From Panacagrimonas sp041603235 (GTDB lineage Bacteria; Pseudomonadota; Gammaproteobacteria; Nevskiales; Nevskiaceae): 64,000 nt of DNA. Shown here piece by piece: positions 1 to 8,469 of this stretch (positions are counted from its first letter, which is position 1; each line of letters opens with the position of its first letter). Location: positions 1 through 64,000 of the forward strand of contig JBFIES010000005.1 of the NCBI GenBank assembly GCA_041603235.1, read 5' to 3'. Position numbers and translations under genes: made by a program. The notes under the pieces were generated by a model that was not told where the DNA came from, searched no databases, and saw nothing but the letters and a program-made list of their open reading frames with translations.

Positions 1-2
1 CG

Positions 3-143
3 GCCCTGAAACGCTGGGATACCGAGTTCGCCGTACCCGAAGAACTCAAACTCGCAGCCGAACAAAACAAAGCCGCAGGATGGCCAGACTGGCAGAACGA
101 ACCAGGACTCGACGTCGGTAAAGCCGCCACCGTCGGCGTCTAA
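3..143 (+). CDS. C-terminal end of an unidentified protein (partial)
   Basis: An open frame enters from the left edge and ends at TAA 141-143, giving 46 residues that finish in ..KAATVGV. The tail is hydrophilic, rich in Lys, Glu and Ala, with a Trp-containing stretch (AAGWPDW). No motif identifies the family. The next gene starts 76 bases downstream on the same strand, so it could be the previous gene of the same CoA-linked catabolic operon, but that rests only on position. Confidence 0.5.
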   Translation, partial: ALKRWDTEFAVPEELKLAAEQNKAAGWPDWQNEPGLDVGKAATVGV

Positions 144-219
144 AAGCAAGATCACTCGTTTTTTGCGCTGCTGGTTTCCTCCATATTCAGTGGCGCATTT
201 TTTTCTTAGGGGAGCAAGC

Positions 220-1008
220 GTGGCTTATCAATCATTGGACCTGAGTGTGAGCGACGGCCTTGCCCGTCTGGTCTTGAACCAACCCGAAATCGGCAACCCG
301 TTCAACGCCGAGTTTTGTGCCGAGTGGGCGCAGGTCGCCAATGAACTCGCCGAGCTCAAGGACGTTCGTGCCATCCTGATTACTGCGGCTGGCAAGTTCT
401 TCAGCGTTGGCGGTGACATCGGCATGTTCTCGAAAAACCTGGACGTGCTGCCGGGCAAGATTCGCGAATGGACGACCGGCTTGCATATGGGCACGGCGCG
501 CATGGCGCGACTCGACGCGCCCATCGTGGTGGCCGTTCACGGTGTCTGCATGGGAGGGGCCTGTGCCCTGATCGCGGGCTGTGATCTGGTTTTCAGCGGC
601 AAGTCTGCGAAATTCGGCGCTGCTTATTCCCAAATTGGTTACAGCTGCGATGCGGGCGCTTCGGTCACGCTGACTTCGCGCATGGGCGTCGCGCGCGCGC
701 GACGGTTCCTGATGCTGGCCGAGATGCTGGACGCGCAGAAGGCGACTGACATCGGTCTGGTCGATGAACTGGTCGATGACGATGCCCTGATGCAAGCTGC
801 CGAGAAGGCCGCCATCAAACTAAGCAAAGGGCCGACTCGCGCTTACGGGGAGATTCGACGACTGTTTGCCAAGGCAACGTCGCAGTCTTTTGAAGCGCAA
901 CTTGAAGACGAGGCTCAGGCCTTGAGTCAGGTCGCCGCCAGCGATGATGCCCGCGAAGGCATCACCGCATTTGTCGAGAAACGAAAAGCAGAATTCAAAG
1001 GGCGCTAG
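220..1008 (+). CDS. Enoyl-CoA hydratase/isomerase (crotonase) family, PaaG/ECI-like
   Basis: Crotonase-fold protein of 262 residues, expected to isomerise or hydrate an unsaturated acyl-CoA. The oxyanion-hole regions are visible at about residues 62-68 (SVGGDIG) and 108-114 (GVCMGGA). The glutamate pair of true hydratases is absent: the usual PE position reads AY, and an aspartate (D144 in CDAGAS) sits where PaaG-type isomerases and related dehalogenases carry their catalytic Asp. I therefore favour isomerase over hydratase. GTG 220 is chosen because AGGGGAG lies just upstream; a TTG at 163 in the same frame has no such support. An acyl-CoA synthetase starts 52 bases downstream. Confidence 0.85.
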   Translation: MAYQSLDLSVSDGLARLVLNQPEIGNPFNAEFCAEWAQVANELAELKDVRAILITAAGKFFSVGGDIGMFSKNLDVLPGKIREWTTGLHMGTARMARLDAPIVVAVHGVCMGGACALIAGCDLVFSGKSAKFGAAYSQIGYSCDAGASVTLTSRMGVARARRFLMLAEMLDAQKATDIGLVDELVDDDALMQAAEKAAIKLSKGPTRAYGEIRRLFAKATSQSFEAQLEDEAQALSQVAASDDAREGITAFVEKRKAEFKGR

Positions 1009-1060
1009 AGCGCCGAGTATCCCCGCAAGCCAACTGCAAGAATCAATCAGGAGAATCCCC

Positions 1061-2614
1061 ATGTGGTTGCATCAGGAAGTTCGAAGCCTGGCCGATCTGC
1101 CCCGATACTACGCACGCAAGACGCCTGACAATACCGCGTTGATCGATCCGCTCGGGAAGCAGACTTTTGCCCAGCTTGATCAGATCAGCAGCGCCATCGC
1201 GAGTTCCATTGTTGCCAGTGGCGTGAAGCAGAATTCGCATATCGGATTCTTGGGCAAGAACTCTTCGCGATACTTCGAGTTGCTGTTCGGCTCCAACAAG
1301 GCCGGTTGCGGGATTGCGCCATTCAACTGGCGTCTGCCGCCACCCGAAATGGCGCCGGTGGTTGAAGACTCGCAGACCCCGCTGGTTTTTGTGGATGCTG
1401 AATTTGAAGGGGTGATACGGGAGGTCGCAAAGCTGTGTTCCACCCAGTTCGACATCGTTGTCTTCAATTCCACGACAACAGACAAGACCCCGTTTGACAG
1501 CTGGCTGGCAAAGGGTGACGGACAGGACCCGCTGTTGCGGATTCATCCTCAGGACACGGCGCTTCTGATCTACACATCCGGAACGACCGGCAAAGCAAAG
1601 GGCGTGCAGCTGACCCATGGCGGTCTGAACAATATGCGTCTGTGCGAGCACCTTGAACCCGCATACGAATGGCAGGATGGTGATGTCATGCTGACCGTCA
1701 TGCCGGTGTTTCACCTCGTCGGCAGCGGCCTCTCCGTACAGGCGCTCTACAACGGCGCGGCAGTTTCGCTGCTGCCAGCGCTGGACCCTGGGAAGATGGT
1801 CGAAATCATCCAGCGAGACAAACCCGCTATCTGTGCGCTGGTGCCTACTGCCATCCAGATGGTGCTGGATCATCCGGCAGCCAAGGGCGCCGACTTTTCG
1901 AGCTTGCGCCTGATCATGTACGCAGGCTCGGCCATCAGTTCCACTCTGCTCAAACGTGCACTGACGGAAATGAAGTGCAAGTTCATGCAGTTCTATGGGG
2001 CCACCGAGTCGTCTGGTGCGCTGACCCTGCTGCGTCCAGAGCAGCACGACGTGAACGACGAAGCACGCCTGCGCTCCTGCGGCACGCCATTGCCGCTGAT
2101 CGAGTTCAGGATCATGGATCCCGAAGGCAATGAAGTGCCGGACGGTGAGCGCGGAGAATTCTGGGTGCGCATGCCCAACATGTTCGGTGGCTACTGGAAT
2201 CAGCCCGAGGCCTATGAAAAGGCAGTTGTGGATGGGGTCTGGTACCGAACCGGAGACGCGGGTTATCGCGACGAAGAAGGTTTGCTGTACATCGTTGATC
2301 GGGTGAAGGACATGATCATCACCGGCGGTGAGAACGTGTACTCAGCAGAAGTCGAACAGGCGCTGGCAAAGCATCCTGGAGTACGCATGTGCTGCGTGAT
2401 CGGCTTGCCGGACGAAAAGTGGGGCGAGCGCGTGACTGCCGTGATCATTCCAAATCCGGATGCAAAGCCCACGGAAGCGGATATCATTGCGCACTGCAAG
2501 AGTCTCATTGCAGGTTACAAAGTGCCGAAGGAAGTCCGCTTTGTGGAAGAGTTGCCGATGACAGCAACTGGCAAGGTGCTCAAACGCGCCGTCCGCACGG
2601 GCATTACCGGCTAG
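1061..2614 (+). CDS. AMP-dependent acyl-CoA synthetase (ANL superfamily)
   Basis: Adenylate-forming CoA ligase of 517 residues that would activate a carboxylic acid with ATP and CoA. The P-loop-like motif YTSGTTGKAKG begins near residue 171. An FYGATES-type motif, YRTGDAG, the hinge region VDRVKDMIITGGENVYS and the C-terminal TGKVLKR with the catalytic Lys are all present, so the enzyme looks complete. ATG 1061 follows CAGGAG at a good distance; the open frame extends upstream to 944 but that part overlaps the preceding gene. The substrate cannot be read from sequence. The downstream membrane protein begins 28 bases later, suggesting one transcript. Confidence 0.9.
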   Translation: MWLHQEVRSLADLPRYYARKTPDNTALIDPLGKQTFAQLDQISSAIASSIVASGVKQNSHIGFLGKNSSRYFELLFGSNKAGCGIAPFNWRLPPPEMAPVVEDSQTPLVFVDAEFEGVIREVAKLCSTQFDIVVFNSTTTDKTPFDSWLAKGDGQDPLLRIHPQDTALLIYTSGTTGKAKGVQLTHGGLNNMRLCEHLEPAYEWQDGDVMLTVMPVFHLVGSGLSVQALYNGAAVSLLPALDPGKMVEIIQRDKPAICALVPTAIQMVLDHPAAKGADFSSLRLIMYAGSAISSTLLKRALTEMKCKFMQFYGATESSGALTLLRPEQHDVNDEARLRSCGTPLPLIEFRIMDPEGNEVPDGERGEFWVRMPNMFGGYWNQPEAYEKAVVDGVWYRTGDAGYRDEEGLLYIVDRVKDMIITGGENVYSAEVEQALAKHPGVRMCCVIGLPDEKWGERVTAVIIPNPDAKPTEADIIAHCKSLIAGYKVPKEVRFVEELPMTATGKVLKRAVRTGITG

Positions 2615-2642
2615 CCCCCAACTCTTTGCTGAAAGGCTCGAA

Positions 2643-3125
2643 ATGACATTCTCACCGTTGCAGAAAAAAATGATTGGGCAGGGCGCTGCCGTAATGCTGG
2701 TTGGCATGTTTGCCGGCATCGGCCTGCTGATGAGCCTGCTCGGCGGTATCGAACTGATTCCGGGCTACATCATCGAGTTTGAAATCTTTGGCGATCCCGC
2801 TTCCTGGGTGAGAACGCACATCGGCGGCATGATGAACGGCATGTTGATCATGTTGGTGGCAACGTTCATGGGTGGCATTGGCATCAATGGCGCGGCCGCC
2901 AATCGCATGTTCTGGATGCTGGTGGGAACCGGCTGGGCGAATACGATCTTTTACTGGGCGTCGTTCTTTGCCCCCAACCGTGCGCTCAGCTTTGCCGACA
3001 ATCGTCTGGGTGAATCCAACCTCGCAGCCATTCTTGGGCTTGCCCCGGCCTTGCTGTTTGCCGTGATCTCCATCATCGCCATCTTTATCGTGATGAAGCA
3101 GGCCTTCCTCTCTGCCAAGGGATAA
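2643..3125 (+). CDS. Styrene oxide isomerase-like integral membrane protein
   Basis: A 160-residue, four-helix membrane protein. From memory of Pseudomonas StyC it matches over almost the full length: the LIPGYIIEF segment, the WVRTHIGGMMNGM segment, GWAN..FY, FAPNRALSF and a LAPALLF helix all have direct counterparts. H59, N65, N100 and Y104 sit where StyC has the haem-ligand His58 and active-site Asn64, Asn99 and Tyr103, each shifted by one. StyC converts an epoxide to an aldehyde by Meinwald rearrangement. No styAB-like monooxygenase is adjacent; instead the gene follows a crotonase and a CoA ligase. The family is fairly certain, the substrate unknown. Confidence 0.75.
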   Translation: MTFSPLQKKMIGQGAAVMLVGMFAGIGLLMSLLGGIELIPGYIIEFEIFGDPASWVRTHIGGMMNGMLIMLVATFMGGIGINGAAANRMFWMLVGTGWANTIFYWASFFAPNRALSFADNRLGESNLAAILGLAPALLFAVISIIAIFIVMKQAFLSAKG

Positions 3126-3145
3126 GGTCGGCCCGGTCCGAACAT

Positions 3146-3180
3146 AAAAGCCTGCCGTGGTATCGCCACGGCAGGCTTTT
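3146..3180. terminator. Bidirectional intrinsic terminator between convergent genes
   Basis: Perfect 15-bp inverted repeat: 3146-3160 and 3166-3180 around loop TATCG. The arms begin with AAAAG and end with CTTTT, so both strands give a GC-rich stem followed by T residues. It lies exactly between the convergent isomerase-like gene and the anti-sigma gene and could serve both. Confidence 0.9.
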
Positions 3181-3203
3181 TCTTGTTGCGCCGACGAGGA
3201 GCC

Positions 3204-4013
3204 TTAGATCGCGTCCAAGGCGCGCGCCTCGCTCAACACAGCGCCGCGTGGCCGATCCAGAGGCTCGGCGGATTCACCTTCCAGACTGATAACGAAGCGC
3301 ACGTCGTGGCGTCCGCGCAACTGTGCGGGAATACGGTAGGTCGTCGTCGCGTCACGTTGATGCGGTAGCGCGCCCAATGCCACCGCCTCATCGGTGGACG
3401 TCAGGCCCCAGAGCTGGACGGTGTGGCGGCCCACCTGCAGAAAATCCTCGGCCGCCGTCACGCTGAGTTCCTCGTGATCCGCCGATATGCTCACCAGCCA
3501 GCTCATGCTGGAGGCAGCGACCTTCAGTTGGGCTGAGTAAATCGGAAACGCGGAGGGCGCCGGGGGTTCTACAAGAGCCACTTCCAGTGTGGACGCCTGC
3601 GGCAAGCTCACTGGTTGATCTTCAGACTCCGGCACAGTTCCGCGCCAGAGCATCACCACGGCCAGAAACATCGCTGCTGCCGTCGCAAAACCGGTGGCAT
3701 ATGGCCAGAAACAACGGCCGATCCAGGCACGCCATCCCGTGGCCTCCTGCGCCGGCAATGAGGAGGAACTGTCCGCTGCGCTGTATTGCCTGATGCGATC
3801 GAGAAGCGCCTGACGTGCCTGGGCAGGCGGGGAAACGGGACTGATGGAGTCGCTGAATTCGCTCAATCTCTGTTCCCAGAAGGCCACTTGAGCCTGAGCA
3901 TCCGGGCTTTTCTCCAGCAGGCGCTCGAATCGTGCACGCGCTCCGCCGCGCAGCGTGCCTATCACATACTCGGCGGCAAGCTTTTCAATTAATTGAGAAT
4001 TGGAGTGCTTCAT
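3204..4013 (-). CDS. RskA-family anti-sigma factor
   Basis: 269 residues with a cytoplasmic anti-sigma segment (LAAEYVIGTLRGGARARFE), one transmembrane helix near residues 110-130 and a periplasmic RskA domain. The domain has the typical VQLWGL core, a GALP turn and the terminal SLE..RPRGAV strand. It should hold the adjacent ECF sigma factor inactive until a signal arrives. The ATG at 4013 starts 17 bases after the sigma stop; a TTG at 4040 would add nine residues overlapping the sigma gene. It is the last gene of a long minus-strand operon. Confidence 0.85.
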   Translation of the reverse strand: MKHSNSQLIEKLAAEYVIGTLRGGARARFERLLEKSPDAQAQVAFWEQRLSEFSDSISPVSPPAQARQALLDRIRQYSAADSSSSLPAQEATGWRAWIGRCFWPYATGFATAAAMFLAVVMLWRGTVPESEDQPVSLPQASTLEVALVEPPAPSAFPIYSAQLKVAASSMSWLVSISADHEELSVTAAEDFLQVGRHTVQLWGLTSTDEAVALGALPHQRDATTTYRIPAQLRGRHDVRFVISLEGESAEPLDRPRGAVLSEARALDAI

Positions 4014-4029
4014 CAGGCTAGAGCATCGG

Positions 4030-4608
4030 CTAGGGTTCAAGCAGACAGGCTCTCAAACGGCTCAGGCCCCGACGCAGCCAGGCCTTGACGGTCCCCAGAG
4101 GAGCGCCCATGGCTTCGGCAAGCTCCGAATGAGAGTAACCCTGATAGTACGCGAGCAAAACGCTTTTCCGTTGCACCTCTGAGAGGCTGCGCATGCAAAA
4201 AGCCAACCTCGACAGCCCTTCAGCTTCCTCGGCGCTGGCCTGTGGGCCGATCGTCGGGTCGGCAATTTCATCAAGGAGAAACTCTTCGTTGACCAGGTGT
4301 TCGCGGCGACCCTTGTCGGCGCGCAGCACATCAAGCGCCCGGTAGCGCGCGATGCCGATGAGCCAGGACATCGGGTCGCCCTTGTCGGCGGAATAGGTTT
4401 CCGCTCTTTGCCAGACCCGGATAAAGCACTCTTGCAGTGCCTCGCTTGCAGACTCGGGCTTGCGGAGCATCTTCAGAAGCAATCCATACAGCAACGGACT
4501 GCTCAGGTCGTACAGCTCAGTCAGTGCCTTCTGGTCGCCCTTGCTGATCCGCGCAATGAGTGCACCGAGGTGCTCGGGGGCAGGTTTTTCCGAAGGCATG
4601 CCCGCCAT
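4030..4608 (-). CDS. ECF-type RNA polymerase sigma factor
   Basis: 192 residues with sigma region 2 (YDLSSPLLYGLLLKML .. ECFIRVWQRAETY .. WLIGIARYRALDVLR) and region 4 (LAYYQGYSHSELAEAMGAPLGTVKAWLRRGLSRLR), the layout of RskA-controlled ECF factors. Its start codon overlaps the stop of the upstream lipoprotein gene by one base (TAATG), indicating translational coupling; ATG 4599 is a possible alternative start. Being encoded downstream of three outer-membrane channels and two exported proteins suggests it governs envelope or uptake functions, including possibly its own operon. I could not identify its target promoter. Confidence 0.92.
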   Translation of the reverse strand: MAGMPSEKPAPEHLGALIARISKGDQKALTELYDLSSPLLYGLLLKMLRKPESASEALQECFIRVWQRAETYSADKGDPMSWLIGIARYRALDVLRADKGRREHLVNEEFLLDEIADPTIGPQASAEEAEGLSRLAFCMRSLSEVQRKSVLLAYYQGYSHSELAEAMGAPLGTVKAWLRRGLSRLRACLLEP

Positions 4609-6083
4609 TATCCGGCAGGTTGACGGGGCTTTTCTGTTGTCGGCGCGACGAAAATAGATTCGAGCAGGAAGGGGTCGTCAAAGTGGGAATTGCCGATATA
4701 GCCCATCGGGTGACGACCGTATTGCCGCAACGCGCCCGGCTGGCGCACGCCCGACGCGAACATCCAGCTGTCATCCGGTCGTTCGGTTTCGGCAATGAGG
4801 CCGTCGGGGCCAAACAGGCTGCGTGTGCCGCCGTCTGGCTTCTTGAGAAAATACAGTTCCTCATATCGTTGCAGGGTGTACTGTTTTTTCTGTTGGGCGC
4901 TCGCTTCGATTTCAAAAACAACCCGTCGAAGCTCATGCGTGCCAGCTTTCAGTCGCAGGGCGGCATCTCGGGCCGGGATGCTGCCATTGGGCTGCGGGAA
5001 AAACGGCGCCTGGTCGAAGTAGCCCTCATGCTCACGCCGCTGCAGCGCCTGAACCGGAAAGACCTGATGCGATTGCCCAGAGGTGTGAATGCTTTCATAT
5101 AGCATGGGTTCGGCATCCAGATTCAGAGTCACCCTCCACATGGTGCCGTCGATAGGCAGTGATTCAAGTCGGCCCTTGAACCAGGTGAAGTAGGTAATCT
5201 GGACCACCGGCTGGCCGCCAAATCGGGCGAAGCTGATGTGATAGTTGAGCACCGGGTTCTTGGTGTCGACCGAGACCCCCGATTCGGTCCACTCCGGGCT
5301 ACCGGGAAGATCACTCTCGCTGGCAGACTCAATCCACAGGTGCGGTGCATAGGCCTCAGCCAGTGCGAGCCATTGCGAGGCGACAAGGCCTGGAAATCCC
5401 AGTTCATCGACGACTGCTCGGTTGAAGCCGTTCTTGACCAGCTCGGGGTCCATGCTTGGAGTGACGCTCCACAAGGTCATGGACCCTTTGCTTTCCAGCT
5501 CCGTCAGCGGCCGCGCAAAGTCTGCGCGTACTTTCTCGCGCTTGGCTTCGATCCGCGACCGCAGGATGGGAACGCTCAAGGGATACAGCCCCAGCGCACG
5601 ACGGGTGGTGGAATACTCGTCAGGCGGCATGACAACGCTTTTCAGGTAGGTCATGTTGCTCGGCACTTCGAGTTCCAGGCCGGCGAGCGTGCTGCTGCAC
5701 AGTTGCATGCGGGATCTGGAGATGGCGGCTTCCTGCGTGCTCATGCCCAGATTCATGTACTCGAACTCGCGCGCCTCCTGATCGAGTTCGCGCATTCGCC
5801 GGATCCAGCCGCTGAGTTGCTCGAAATCCGTCACTTCGTCGGCGAACGATGCCAGAAGGCGGTCGGTACGAAGATAGGGGAAGCCGGGTACGCGATAGTA
5901 GGCCGTGTCCTGAACGCCGGCCGCTTCAACGCGGGCATCGAGCGCCGCAAACTCATCGCGGCAGGTCGACATGGCCTCAAAGAAACCTTCTATGGGTACG
6001 TTCTGTACCCGATGGTGGGTGCAGGCAGTGGATGCAATCAGCATTAAGCCGAGGGCAAAGAACATCCTGGGGCGATGCCGCAT
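4608..6083 (-). CDS. Predicted lipoprotein of unknown function
   Basis: 491 residues starting with a lipoprotein signal peptide: basic MRHRPR, a hydrophobic stretch and a lipobox-like STAC with Cys21. The mature part has no motif I recognise. It combines a helical N-terminal half with many Arg and Glu residues and a C-terminal half with Trp/Tyr-rich segments that look like beta strands. GGAGGAAGG precedes ATG 6083. It lies between another exported protein and the coupled sigma gene, so a role in sensing or in the envelope process controlled by that sigma is reasonable but unproven. Confidence 0.75.
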   Translation of the reverse strand: MRHRPRMFFALGLMLIASTACTHHRVQNVPIEGFFEAMSTCRDEFAALDARVEAAGVQDTAYYRVPGFPYLRTDRLLASFADEVTDFEQLSGWIRRMRELDQEAREFEYMNLGMSTQEAAISRSRMQLCSSTLAGLELEVPSNMTYLKSVVMPPDEYSTTRRALGLYPLSVPILRSRIEAKREKVRADFARPLTELESKGSMTLWSVTPSMDPELVKNGFNRAVVDELGFPGLVASQWLALAEAYAPHLWIESASESDLPGSPEWTESGVSVDTKNPVLNYHISFARFGGQPVVQITYFTWFKGRLESLPIDGTMWRVTLNLDAEPMLYESIHTSGQSHQVFPVQALQRREHEGYFDQAPFFPQPNGSIPARDAALRLKAGTHELRRVVFEIEASAQQKKQYTLQRYEELYFLKKPDGGTRSLFGPDGLIAETERPDDSWMFASGVRQPGALRQYGRHPMGYIGNSHFDDPFLLESIFVAPTTEKPRQPAG

Positions 6084-6142
6084 TGATCCTTCCTCCTGTT
6101 TTACACGGGTTGTTGTATCCCTCCGGTCTTGGTGCCGGTTGT

Positions 6143-7189
6143 TTACTGCGCAGTTGCTTCCACCTCTTCAAACGACCATTTCATGGTCACTTTGGCAACG
6201 CCCTTGAATCTGCCGAGCCAGGTAGAGTTGGCGTTCAAGGGCAGTGGCAGCGGAATTTCAACGGTATCGCTGCCGGAACTCTTTGCGTGGCGCAGCCTTT
6301 CCGTCATCCAGTCCAACACTGCGGTCGGCATGGACTGAGGTTCTTCACTGCGGCTGGTGTGGCCGCTCTCGGTGTATTCGGTTACGCCAAAAGGCTGCGG
6401 GATGAAGATGGTCTCCTGCCACATCGGCTTTTCTTCATCCAGGGTGTCGATCACCGCCAGCATGTGAGCGCAGTAGGGCAGGTTCTCTTCGCGGTTCTTC
6501 GTGTCCGCCTGGTGGGTCTCGACAAACGGAACAAACTTGTCCGAAGTCTTGTTGTAGCGCACGCCTTCGATGCGCGTTTCCAGCGTGACACGCGACGCCT
6601 CCGGGCAACCGCTGTAGGGCTCGAAGTACAGGAACTGGCCCGGCACGGTGTCTTCCTCAAGTGCACCCGGATAATCCATGGCCGCGAGAATGGCGCCGTA
6701 GTGCATGTTCAGCTCGTAACGACAGGCTTCGTTGCCTGCACAGCCGATCAGGCGTTCGTTGAACTCGCGCATGAAAGCGGCTCGTTCTTCCGGCGTCTCG
6801 GGCAACTTGAACGGTTTGCCCTGGGCTTCCAGTCTGGATTTGGCCTGTCTGGCCAGATGAATGACCTTGGCCTCAAGGCGTTCTTCCAGGTTCGGGTGCA
6901 ATAGATTGCGTACCTGTAGTTTTCCGGTGGAGCGTAGTCGCGTTGCAAACTCGTAACGCTGTTTGGTCCAACCCTTGGAATATTGATCGCCGGGGTATTC
7001 CGGATCGTTCTTGTACCAATCCTGCTCGGCGTCGACGTTCACGATCATGCGGAACTCGCGCAAGATCGGCTTTTCGTTCTTCGCTGCATCCACTGGCTTG
7101 GCTGACTCGGCCGCTTGTGCCGGAACAGATTCAGCCAAAGCGCCGAAACTCAAGGTGAACAGGGCTAGAACAAACGCGATCTGTTTCAT
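6143..7189 (-). CDS. Predicted exported protein of unknown function
   Basis: 348 residues with a clear Sec signal peptide (MKQIAFVLALFTLSFGALA, cleavage near ALA-ES). The mature protein is hydrophilic and carries four Cys residues (CAGNEAC, SGC, YCAH) that could form disulfides in the periplasm. I do not recognise the family. ATG 7189 is preferred to TTG 7198. It starts 11 bases after the stop of the third FadL gene, so it is almost certainly co-transcribed with it. Partnership with the neighbouring lipoprotein is an inference from position. Confidence 0.75.
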   Translation of the reverse strand: MKQIAFVLALFTLSFGALAESVPAQAAESAKPVDAAKNEKPILREFRMIVNVDAEQDWYKNDPEYPGDQYSKGWTKQRYEFATRLRSTGKLQVRNLLHPNLEERLEAKVIHLARQAKSRLEAQGKPFKLPETPEERAAFMREFNERLIGCAGNEACRYELNMHYGAILAAMDYPGALEEDTVPGQFLYFEPYSGCPEASRVTLETRIEGVRYNKTSDKFVPFVETHQADTKNREENLPYCAHMLAVIDTLDEEKPMWQETIFIPQPFGVTEYTESGHTSRSEEPQSMPTAVLDWMTERLRHAKSSGSDTVEIPLPLPLNANSTWLGRFKGVAKVTMKWSFEEVEATAQ

Positions 7190-7200
7190 GGTCGTCAAAT

Positions 7201-8466
7201 TCAGTTTCCGAAACGAGTTCCTATTGTGAACCCATATATCAACGTTTCAGTACGCGTATTGGATTCACCGCCGCCAAAAGCGGCCGGAATGGAGTCGCGA
7301 CCCTTGACCTTCTGAGGCTTGGAATAAATGGCGCTGCCTGACACTTCCCATTTCTGGAACTGGTAGCTCAGCCCCCCAGAGAAGTGCGTCGATGCGGACA
7401 CCAGGCCCAGGCCGCCGAAGAAGTTTTCCGACGCCTGAGCCATCTGCGTGGCGCTGATGTAACCCAGGCGGTAGGTCCAGGCGTTGTCCGGGTTCCACAG
7501 GACCCCGAACTTGTAGGCATCCTGATTCTCCAGGCCGAATCCAGGGCCATTGTCCGAGCCGAGCAGGTTGCCCTGATTCAGCCTTGCGATGCGGTGGCCA
7601 AAGGCCTTCTGCGACGAGTACTGGTAGCGCTGATAGTCGAAAGCAAGGGTCAGTTGCGGGGTGAAGTCGTAGGCAAGCCCGGCGCCGAAAATGGCTGGAA
7701 ACTCGAATCGGCCCTGTTCCGGCAGGATGCCGCTGTAGTCATCATGTTTCTCGGCCCAAGTCTTGGACCGATACGCCACTGCGGCATTCAGGCGGTCGGT
7801 GATCTTGCCCAGCCATCCGATGTTGAACCCGATGTTGAACGCGCCATCCTTGCCCTGATTGCTGACCTTGTCCGGGTTTTCCGAGATTGCCGGATCAGCC
7901 AGAAACTGAAAGCCTTCGATCTCGATCGTCTGGTAGCCCAGATTCAGGGTGGCACCGATGACGTTTCTCGGCGTCAGCTGGTAGGCCAGGGCGGTAGCGA
8001 CGCCCGAAGAAGACAGGAACAGCGCCGCTCGTTTGGAGCCGCCAAAGCGCTCATATGGGCTGCTGGTGAAGTCGGTACCCAGGCCCGCGGCGAACGCCGT
8101 CATGCCGAACATCCATCGCTCGCTGAGGCGGCGGCTGAAACCGCCCTGCGGGATATAGAAAAAACGACGGCCCGCGACCTTGGAACTCTGGTCCGGGGCC
8201 AGTGCATTGCCCTTGATTTCAGTCTGGCCAATCGGGGTGGGGAAAGTGATGCCCAGATCAATGCGTTCACCCAGATTGAACAGGTGCGCAGGATTTCCGT
8301 ACAGAGCCGTGGTCTCTTCGCCCACCGCATAGGTAATGCCGCCCAGTCCCTGCGCCTTGATGCCGTTACCGGGCTCGTAGGGGCCCAGTGAGGCGAGGGA
8401 TGTCGCAGAGGCTGTCGCCAGTGCTCCGCCCAGAAATGTGCGGGCAAGGCGTCTTGGAAGCGTCAT
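7201..8466 (-). CDS. FadL/TodX-family outer-membrane hydrocarbon channel (copy 1)
   Basis: 421-residue outer-membrane beta-barrel of the OmpP1/FadL/TodX family, which admits hydrophobic molecules such as long-chain fatty acids and aromatic hydrocarbons. The signal peptide ends at SLA-SLG. Alternating hydrophobic/aromatic strands follow, and the N-terminal NPA motif (YGNPAHLF), which forms the hatch in FadL, is present. The C-terminus finishes in GTRFGN, an amphipathic barrel strand. It follows the next copy by only three bases. About half of its residues appear to match copies 2 and 3 by eye, for example GSDNGPGFG and NQGKDGAFN. Confidence 0.9.
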   Translation of the reverse strand: MTLPRRLARTFLGGALATASATSLASLGPYEPGNGIKAQGLGGITYAVGEETTALYGNPAHLFNLGERIDLGITFPTPIGQTEIKGNALAPDQSSKVAGRRFFYIPQGGFSRRLSERWMFGMTAFAAGLGTDFTSSPYERFGGSKRAALFLSSSGVATALAYQLTPRNVIGATLNLGYQTIEIEGFQFLADPAISENPDKVSNQGKDGAFNIGFNIGWLGKITDRLNAAVAYRSKTWAEKHDDYSGILPEQGRFEFPAIFGAGLAYDFTPQLTLAFDYQRYQYSSQKAFGHRIARLNQGNLLGSDNGPGFGLENQDAYKFGVLWNPDNAWTYRLGYISATQMAQASENFFGGLGLVSASTHFSGGLSYQFQKWEVSGSAIYSKPQKVKGRDSIPAAFGGGESNTRTETLIYGFTIGTRFGN

Positions 8467-8469
8467 TTT

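Noticed and set aside
5849..6904. 351-residue open frame on the plus strand
   Set aside because: Antisense to the lipoprotein and exported-protein genes, both with signal peptides and ribosome sites; the translation has no recognisable feature.
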